A stretch of DNA of 18,932 nucleotides from Azoarcus sp. (GTDB lineage Bacteria; Pseudomonadota; Gammaproteobacteria; Burkholderiales; Rhodocyclaceae). Location of the stretch: contig JAIRLA010000073.1 in NCBI GenBank assembly GCA_031259795.1, forward strand, positions 1-18,932, in the 5' to 3' direction. Each line of letters opens with the position of its first letter. Within the stretch, counting starts at the first letter, position 1. The translations under genes and the position numbers were made by a program. This document shows, piece after piece, positions 13,455 to 18,932 of the stretch. A model generated the notes under the pieces. That model made no database searches. It was not told the DNA's origin and was given only the letters and a program-made list of their open reading frames with translations.

Positions 13455-15296
13455 TCATGGGTCATTTTTCGCGCTCCAGGCCTCATGATGGCGGCCGCGC
13501 TCGATACGATAGCGGTTGAGCCACGCTACCGCCGCCCGGCTTGTCTCGGCGGCTTTATCCTCGAATCCGGGGGCGGGCGTCCATTCTTGCATGGCGGTGT
13601 CGTTACCCGCCAAGCGGATCGTGCCTTTGCCCTCGGGGCAGAACGCGTAAATGAGGTCACGGCTATCTCCTCGCGCGTGGTAAAGGCAACGGGGCGTGCT
13701 TTGTTCCGGATGCAACATATCGCGCCGGCCGCGCTTACTGCATACTTCCGTATCGGTCGAGGCCGTGTTCCATTCGACAGTATCGAGGAGATCGGCCTGG
13801 TGGAAAGCCTGGTCGACCCTGCCCGCCGGGTTTGCCCCGACCCCTGCCCAGATCGCCGGAATGCGCGCAAGCGCTTCGTGTCCGAAACGCGCCCGTTCCT
13901 CCATGCGCACTGGAATCATGGCGCGGTGATCGCTGATGATGAACAAGCTGCCCTTTTCCAGAAAGCCGCGCGCCGCGAGGGCATCGTAGAAATCGCTCGC
14001 GGCCTGGTCCACGTAGCGCAACACCTCTTCTTCATTGCGTTCGCGGGTGAAGGGATGGATAAAAGGGTGATGGCTCGATACCGTTTCGATCGCGATCAAT
14101 TGTGGCCCTTGTCCCTCGGTTTCATGGAGATAATCGAGCACGCGCTGGTACAGGATTTCGTCGGGAACCGCTTCGAAATGCAGACGGGGATGACCGGCGT
14201 AAGACGGATGATCGTGCCCCTCGATATGATCGAAACCAATATCCTTTACCCATTTATCCTTGAGGGTAAACGTCAGATTGCCGGAAGTGAAGAAAGCGCT
14301 GCGGTAACCGCGCGCCGCGAGAAGACGGGGCAATGTGCGCGCCTGGCCCCATGAGTTCTCGAATGGCATTGAAGTGTAAAAGTCCTTCATGGGCGACTGT
14401 AATTCCATCCCTTCGAGTATTCCCATCAACCCTTCGTTGGTGGTGAATCCGGATGCGTACATGTTCATATAATAGCGATTCGCGCGCGCGATCTGGTCGA
14501 GCTTCGGCGTCCAATCGTTGATGCCGCCAAAAAGCGCGCTATGGTGCAATGACCATGATTCAATGATCAACACGATCAGGCTGGGAGTGCCGCCGCCGTT
14601 TCCAGGCGCGCAAAAAGGCGCGGGCGGCGGCGCGGCGGCGAGTATTTCCTCGGGGGTATCGTAAGGACGAAGTACGCCGGTATTGAAGTTGACCTCCACT
14701 ACGTTGCGTATCGCCCAATCATGTACGTACAGGCCGGGATCGAGCGACAATCCTGTAATGACCACGGCCGCGGGCGCCATTGCCAGAAGCGCCAGTCCCT
14801 TGCGCTTCCAGGGCAGGCGCCAGGGCCAGAAAAGAAACGCCAGGCAAACCGCCATTACCACCAGTGCCAGCGATGTACGCACAAGCCCGGTGTTTTTCAG
14901 ATGGGCGTACAAGACTTCCGGCTGTGCGGCGTAAATAAACACATCGGCGGCATAAAGTCTGCTGGCCAATTGGCGGAAAAGCGTGAAATCGACGCCATAG
15001 ATAAGCATTCCCGCCAGCGCCAGCCCGCGGAAAAACACCGCCCATATTCCGAACGGCAGGGCAAACCCCGCGAGCAGGCAGAAAAATATTCCTCCCACGT
15101 AAGGCAGGTCATGCGCCAGCACACTTTCTCTTATGCAGCTATGGCAGTTGACGCCTTCGCCAAATACGTTGACGAGATGCGCCAGGCGTAAATATATGAA
15201 TACGGCAAACACGGCGGTAAAAGCGAATATCGTGCTCCAGCCGATGATCGCTCTTGCGCTCATCCATTTTTTGTCTTGTCCCTGGTGTATCTGCAT
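13455..15296 (-). CDS. Membrane sulfatase-family protein (LtaS/OpgB-type phosphoglycerol transferase-like)
   Basis: A 613-residue protein. The N-terminal half has about five hydrophobic membrane segments (roughly residues 19-36, 66-82, 84-103, 141-157 and 168-185). A large sulfatase/alkaline-phosphatase-superfamily domain follows from about 238 and should face the periplasm. Key elements are the metal-binding Glu in IIESWS (E246), the Thr nucleophile region FTTNEG (T285/T286) and FIISDHRAM with its Asp-His metal ligands. This architecture matches LtaS-like enzymes, which move phosphoglycerol or phosphoethanolamine groups to glycans. In a Gram-negative a role in decorating periplasmic glucans, LPS or EPS is likely, but the substrate is unknown. 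Start 15296 is chosen for AAGG six bases upstream. The in-frame ATGs at 15365 and 15263 have poorer sites. A -10-like GATAAT is at 15376-15371. It lies downstream of pepN-TPR. Confidence 0.85.
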   Translation of the reverse strand: MQIHQGQDKKWMSARAIIGWSTIFAFTAVFAVFIYLRLAHLVNVFGEGVNCHSCIRESVLAHDLPYVGGIFFCLLAGFALPFGIWAVFFRGLALAGMLIYGVDFTLFRQLASRLYAADVFIYAAQPEVLYAHLKNTGLVRTSLALVVMAVCLAFLFWPWRLPWKRKGLALLAMAPAAVVITGLSLDPGLYVHDWAIRNVVEVNFNTGVLRPYDTPEEILAAAPPPAPFCAPGNGGGTPSLIVLIIESWSLHHSALFGGINDWTPKLDQIARANRYYMNMYASGFTTNEGLMGILEGMELQSPMKDFYTSMPFENSWGQARTLPRLLAARGYRSAFFTSGNLTFTLKDKWVKDIGFDHIEGHDHPSYAGHPRLHFEAVPDEILYQRVLDYLHETEGQGPQLIAIETVSSHHPFIHPFTRERNEEEVLRYVDQAASDFYDALAARGFLEKGSLFIISDHRAMIPVRMEERARFGHEALARIPAIWAGVGANPAGRVDQAFHQADLLDTVEWNTASTDTEVCSKRGRRDMLHPEQSTPRCLYHARGDSRDLIYAFCPEGKGTIRLAGNDTAMQEWTPAPGFEDKAAETSRAAVAWLNRYRIERGRHHEAWSAKNDP

Positions 15297-15419
15297 TTCA
15301 CGCCTTGATGAATGGATTGTCTTTTGGGGAAACCGGCAAAGCATGCCGAAACCGTTGCGCTCCAAGCGTCATTATCACGAAAAACCTGTCGGAGCAACGG
15401 AAATGTCCGGAGTCCAGAA

Positions 15420-16091
15420 CTATCTGGCCGCCGCCGCGGGAAGCGTTCTTTCCAGTTTCTCCAGCGCCGCCCCCATTTCTTGCAGCGCCCGCAGGGCCAT
15501 CCCGGCTTTTTCGTTCTCCGGGTCGATTGTCAACGCCTGCTGGAAACAGAGTATTGCATTATCGTATTCACCGATGGCGCGGTAACAATAGCCCATGTTC
15601 AGCCACGCTTCGTCCTTGTCGCAGGAGCGGTTTATTTCGACGGCTTTCTCATAACAGGCAATCGCCCTGCTGAATTCGCCCAGTACGGCCAGGTTGGCGC
15701 CCCGGAAAACCCATGGCCAGCCTTCGCGCGCGCCGCAACGATCCGTGGCCGCCTTGTGCCATTTTTTCGCCCGCCGCGGCGAGACATGTTCTTCCAGCAA
15801 GCGCGCAATCCGGGAAGCAATGTGGCCCTTGCTTTCTTCCGGCGCCTTCTCGAAAGCCGTCATCAGGGCGGGCAATGCTTCCTTCGCGCGCCCGATGCCC
15901 AGAAGCGCGTCGCCCAGGAGCGTCCAGGCGTGGCCGTGCTCCGGACTGAAACTGTGTTCCGGATGGAATTCGAGATAGCGCCCCAGCAATTCGACGACCT
16001 GGGCATCGTGTTCTTCCCTGGCGAATTCTTCTTTTGCAAGGCGGTAGATTTTTTCCAGCACTTTTTCTTTCTTGTCTTTCCTGTTATGCAT
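15420..16091 (-). CDS. Tetratricopeptide-repeat protein
   Basis: A 223-residue, probably cytoplasmic protein with no signal peptide and a basic start (MHNRKDKKEK). At least three TPR helical hairpins are visible: about 54-86 (AWTLLGDALLGIGRAKEALP), 127-155 (VFRGANLAVLGEFSRAIACY) and 161-193 (AWLNMGYCYRAIGEYDNAIL), the last two close to the TPR consensus. TPRs mediate protein-protein contacts; no partner is evident. Start 16091 is chosen because AGGAG lies nine bases upstream, inside the end of pepN. An ATG at 16100 abuts that SD and is less likely. The gene overlaps the pepN stop by eight bases, so it is cotranscribed and probably coupled with pepN. Confidence 0.85.
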   Translation of the reverse strand: MHNRKDKKEKVLEKIYRLAKEEFAREEHDAQVVELLGRYLEFHPEHSFSPEHGHAWTLLGDALLGIGRAKEALPALMTAFEKAPEESKGHIASRIARLLEEHVSPRRAKKWHKAATDRCGAREGWPWVFRGANLAVLGEFSRAIACYEKAVEINRSCDKDEAWLNMGYCYRAIGEYDNAILCFQQALTIDPENEKAGMALRALQEMGAALEKLERTLPAAAAR

Positions 16092-18786
16092 CGCCAGCAT
16101 CTCCTTCCGCCCCCAGCGCCTTGTCGATGATTTCCGCGACATCGGGCGAAAGCTTCGCGCCCGCCCTGACTTCTTCGAGCCGGGCGCGCATGCTTTCCCG
16201 CAAGGCGGGGACATAACGCCGCCAGTTTTCCAGCGCGCGCGCCATCCGCGCCGCGATTTGTGGATTGCGGGCGTCGAGCGCGAGCACCTGTTCGGCCCAG
16301 AAAGCGTGGCCGCTACCGTCCCCGGCGTGGAATTCGCCGGGATTGCCGCGAAAGAAAGCGCCCAGCAGGGCATGGACTTTGTTCGGGTTCGACAGGCTGA
16401 AGGCGGGGTCTTCCATCAGGGCGCGCACCCGGGCAAGCACCGGCTCGGCGTCATCGTGCCAGCGCCACGCGCCGGCCTGGAGGGCGAACCATTTGTCGAG
16501 CGTCAGGGCGTCGCCATCATGGCGCGCCCGGAAGGCGGCGAGCGCCGTTTCACGCGCGGGATTGTCCGTGGTCATGAGCGCGGCGAGCGCGCCCATGCAC
16601 TCGGTCATATTGGTCGCGGACTCGAAACGGGCGCGGGCCAGCGCCACGCCGTGGACATCGCCGCCGGCGGCGAGATAGCGCAGCGCCAGGCTGGCGAGCG
16701 CGCGCCGGCCAGCGTCGGCGGGATGGTAACGGTACGGCTCGCCCATCCACAGGGGTTGCGTGAACGCATGGCAATCGTGGGCCAGCGCGGCGCCGAGGCC
16801 GCGCGTCAGGGCAATGAGCGCCGCGCGCAGGGCGAGCGGATCGGCGGGCGTCATGCGTTCGAGCAGGTAGCCCTCGGCGGGCAGGGTGAGCGCCTTGGCG
16901 CGAAAAGCCGGGGCGAGCACGTCATCGCCGAGCAGGGCGCGGCAGGCGTCGACATAGGCGGAGGGCAGCGCCGCGGCGGGATCGGCGGCCAGCGCCAGGA
17001 TCACCCGTTCGCTGTAGCGCTGCGCCGCATCCCAGCGATTGAAAGGATCGGCGTCGCAGGCCATGCGGAAGGCGAGGCGGGCGTCGTCCTCTTCGATATC
17101 GAGAATCACCGGAGCGGAGAAACCGCGCAAGACCGAAGGAACCGGTTCGGCATCGATGCCGGTGAAGCGGAAGGTTTTTTCGGCGCTGTCGAGGATCAGT
17201 ATCCGGGTGGATGCGCCCGCGCCGGATTCGCCTTCGAGGCACAGCGGCAGATCGCGCCCGTCCGCGCCGATCAGCCCGACCGCCACCGGAATCACCAAAG
17301 GCTGCTTGTCCGCCTGCCCCGGCGTGGGCGGCGTCTCCTGGGAGAGCGTGAGAGCATAGCTGCCGCTGTCGGCATGCCACTGGCCATGTGCCGCGAGCCG
17401 CGGCGTACCGGCCTGTTCATACCAGCGCATGAATTGATCGAGATCGGCGCCATTGGCCTCGGCCATGGCATCGACAAAATCGTCGCAGGTCACGGCCTGC
17501 CCGTCGTGGTAGCTGAAATAAAGATCCATGCCATTGCGAAAGCCTTCCGGGCCGAGCAGGGTATGGAGCATGCGGACGACCTCGGCGCCTTTCTCGTACA
17601 CCGTGGCGGTATAGAAATTGTTGATTTCCCGGTAGCTTTCGGGACGGATGGGATGCGCCATCGGGCCGCCATCCTCCGGGAACTGCGCCGCGCGCAAGGC
17701 GCGCACATTGTCGATGCGCGCGACGGCCCGCGCCGAGGCCGCGCCGTCTTCCCCGGCGGCGCGGGCGAGCATGTCGGCGGAGAACTGCTGGTCGCGGAAA
17801 ACAGTCAGCCCTTCCTTGAGGGTGAGCTGGAACCAGTCGCGGCAAGTCACGCGGTTGCCCGTCCAGTTGTGGAAATATTCGTGGGCGACGACTTTCTCGA
17901 TGTCCGCGTAGTCGCTGTCGGTCGCGGTCGCGGCGGTGGCGAGCACATATTTGGCGTTGAAAATATTGAGGCCCTTGTTCTCCATCGCGCCCATGTTGAA
18001 ATCGGCCACGGCGACGATCATGAAGCGATCGAGATCGAGTTCCAACCCGAAACGCTCCTCGTCCCAGCGCATGGCATGAACCAGCGAATCGAGCGCGTGC
18101 CCGGCGCGGTCGAGATTGCCCTCCTCGACCCAGACCTGGAGGAGAACCGGGCGTCCGGAAGCGGTGCGCACTTCGCGCTCCAGCGCCACGAGCCTGGCCG
18201 CCACCAGCGCGAAAAGATAAGACGGCTTCGGGAACGGGTCTTCCCAGCGCGCATAGTGCCAGCCGCTGGAAAGCTCGCCGCTCTCGACCAGATTGCCGTT
18301 GGCGAGCAGCACCGGGTAGCGCTCGCGCTCCGCTTCCAGCGTGACGGTATAGCGCGCCATGACATCCGGGCGATCCGGAAAACAAGTGATGCGGCGGAAC
18401 CCCTCGGCCTCGCACTGGGTGAAAAAACCGCCATTGGACAGATACAGCCCGGAGAGCGCGGTATTGTCCTTGGGGCTGATGCGGGTGGAGACCACGACTT
18501 CGGCGCGTCCGTCCTCGTCCGCGCTCATGCCGACCTCCAGCGCGCCGTCGATCTCGCGCAATGCCGCCGGTTCGCCATCGACCAGAATCGACAAACGCTC
18601 GACCCCATCCCCCCACAGGCGCAAGGGGCCCTCCCCGGTCAGCGGATTGCGCACGCACACCATGCGGTTGGTGACGATGGTCGTCGCCGGATCAAGATGG
18701 AAATGCAGGTCGACATGCTCGACAACCCACGCCAGCGGGCGATAGTCGGCACGGTGGATCGTCGTTGGAATTTGTTCCGCTTTCAT
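16084..18786 (-). CDS. pepN: Aminopeptidase N (M1 family)
   Basis: A complete 900-residue zinc aminopeptidase of the bacterial PepN/alanyl type (usual length about 870-900). It removes N-terminal residues from peptides in the cytoplasm during protein turnover. The exopeptidase motif GAMEN is at 266-270. The zinc site HEYFH (302-306) plus Glu325 (LKEGLTVF) gives ligands His302, His306 and Glu325, with Glu303 the catalytic base. The N-terminal beta-domain (1-200), the DUF3458 Ig-like domain (about 460-560) and the alpha-helical ARM-like C-terminal domain (560-900) are all present. It has no signal peptide. It heads a minus-strand run with the overlapping TPR gene. The start ATG at 18786 has only a weak GGA-type RBS. 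Identification is secure. Confidence 0.97.
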   Translation of the reverse strand: MKAEQIPTTIHRADYRPLAWVVEHVDLHFHLDPATTIVTNRMVCVRNPLTGEGPLRLWGDGVERLSILVDGEPAALREIDGALEVGMSADEDGRAEVVVSTRISPKDNTALSGLYLSNGGFFTQCEAEGFRRITCFPDRPDVMARYTVTLEAERERYPVLLANGNLVESGELSSGWHYARWEDPFPKPSYLFALVAARLVALEREVRTASGRPVLLQVWVEEGNLDRAGHALDSLVHAMRWDEERFGLELDLDRFMIVAVADFNMGAMENKGLNIFNAKYVLATAATATDSDYADIEKVVAHEYFHNWTGNRVTCRDWFQLTLKEGLTVFRDQQFSADMLARAAGEDGAASARAVARIDNVRALRAAQFPEDGGPMAHPIRPESYREINNFYTATVYEKGAEVVRMLHTLLGPEGFRNGMDLYFSYHDGQAVTCDDFVDAMAEANGADLDQFMRWYEQAGTPRLAAHGQWHADSGSYALTLSQETPPTPGQADKQPLVIPVAVGLIGADGRDLPLCLEGESGAGASTRILILDSAEKTFRFTGIDAEPVPSVLRGFSAPVILDIEEDDARLAFRMACDADPFNRWDAAQRYSERVILALAADPAAALPSAYVDACRALLGDDVLAPAFRAKALTLPAEGYLLERMTPADPLALRAALIALTRGLGAALAHDCHAFTQPLWMGEPYRYHPADAGRRALASLALRYLAAGGDVHGVALARARFESATNMTECMGALAALMTTDNPARETALAAFRARHDGDALTLDKWFALQAGAWRWHDDAEPVLARVRALMEDPAFSLSNPNKVHALLGAFFRGNPGEFHAGDGSGHAFWAEQVLALDARNPQIAARMARALENWRRYVPALRESMRARLEEVRAGAKLSPDVAEIIDKALGAEGDAGDA

Positions 18787-18932
18787 GAAACCGTCCGGCG
18801 CCAGGAAACTGAAAGGCTGTAGTGTATTAGATGACGCGCGGCGCGTGGAGCCGGGATCAGGGAACCAAGGGTCGGGGAACAGGGCTGCCGCACTTGGAAA
18901 TCATACTCGTCATTGCGAGAGCCGCAGGGACG
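18787..18932. other. Region upstream of pepN with edge of a dispersed repeat
   Basis: This 146-base stretch should hold the pepN promoter. A TAATACACT tract (minus strand, about 18815-18830) is the only -10-like sequence, and I find no matching -35. At ~18907-18918, CTCGTCATTGCGAG matches the repeat motif seen at 2153 and 2208, so another extragenic repeat probably begins here and runs off the window. Confidence 0.45.

Noticed and set aside
16072..18822. Very long plus-strand open frame (over 900 codons) opposite pepN
   Set aside because: It is a shadow of pepN caused by high GC and codon bias. Its translation is low-complexity Gly/Arg/Ala/His-rich with no family motif, whereas the minus strand gives a complete M1 aminopeptidase.

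Overview
The window looks like a chromosomal segment of a GC-rich betaproteobacterium, most likely a Rhodocyclales- or Nitrosomonadales-type organism. This is inferred from a pssA-leuA gene pair (a betaproteobacterial arrangement), a PEP-CTERM exosortase substrate, a two-subunit bacterioferritin with Bfd, a secreted polyhydroxybutyrate (PHB) depolymerase and a dispersed GC-rich REP-like repeat. No rRNA, tRNA, CRISPR array, transposase, phage or defence gene was seen. The genus cannot be fixed from the sequence alone.

Layout. 1-165 is a short AT-rich edge. 166-1518 (minus) holds a PEP-CTERM secreted protein and an unrecognised secreted protein with a polyglutamine tail. 1519-2551 is about 1 kb without a firm gene. 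It carries a perfect 19-bp-arm hairpin, 21 tandem TTCG units, an 18-bp tandem array, a palindromic REP/MITE-like element and a 26-bp tandem array. 2552-4360 (plus) is a tandem-ACT protein followed by a PaaK-type aryl-CoA ligase. 4463-6139 (minus) is a chemoreceptor convergent with the ligase. 6592-7176 (plus) is a CigR/RcnB-like periplasmic protein, followed by a second copy of the repeat element.

7476-9931 (minus) is pssA-leuA, overlapping by four bases (ATGA). 10275-11585 (minus) is an iron-storage cluster, bfd-bfr-bfr. One ferritin subunit keeps the ferroxidase centre and the other keeps the haem-ligand Met52, so they look like partners in one heteromeric shell. Bfd would reduce the shell's haem to release iron. 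A strong promoter overlapped by an AT-rich dyad precedes bfd. A secreted PHB depolymerase (11797-12798) is divergent from bfd. A SpoIIAA/STAS-like protein follows on the minus strand. The right end (minus) runs pepN (aminopeptidase N), a TPR protein overlapping pepN by 8 bases, and a membrane sulfatase of the LtaS/OpgB phosphoglycerol-transferase type.

The most unusual feature lies around 1498-1806. An ATG at 1714 (minus strand) opens a reading frame that runs straight into 21 CGAA units and now stops at 1598. Removing one unit would put that ATG in frame with the long polyglutamine-tailed secreted protein, which otherwise has no convincing start. A terminator-like hairpin lies between the repeat and the gene body. 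This is what a phase-variable, possibly attenuation-coupled, surface or secreted protein locus would look like. It is a hypothesis from arithmetic on the sequence, not a demonstrated system.
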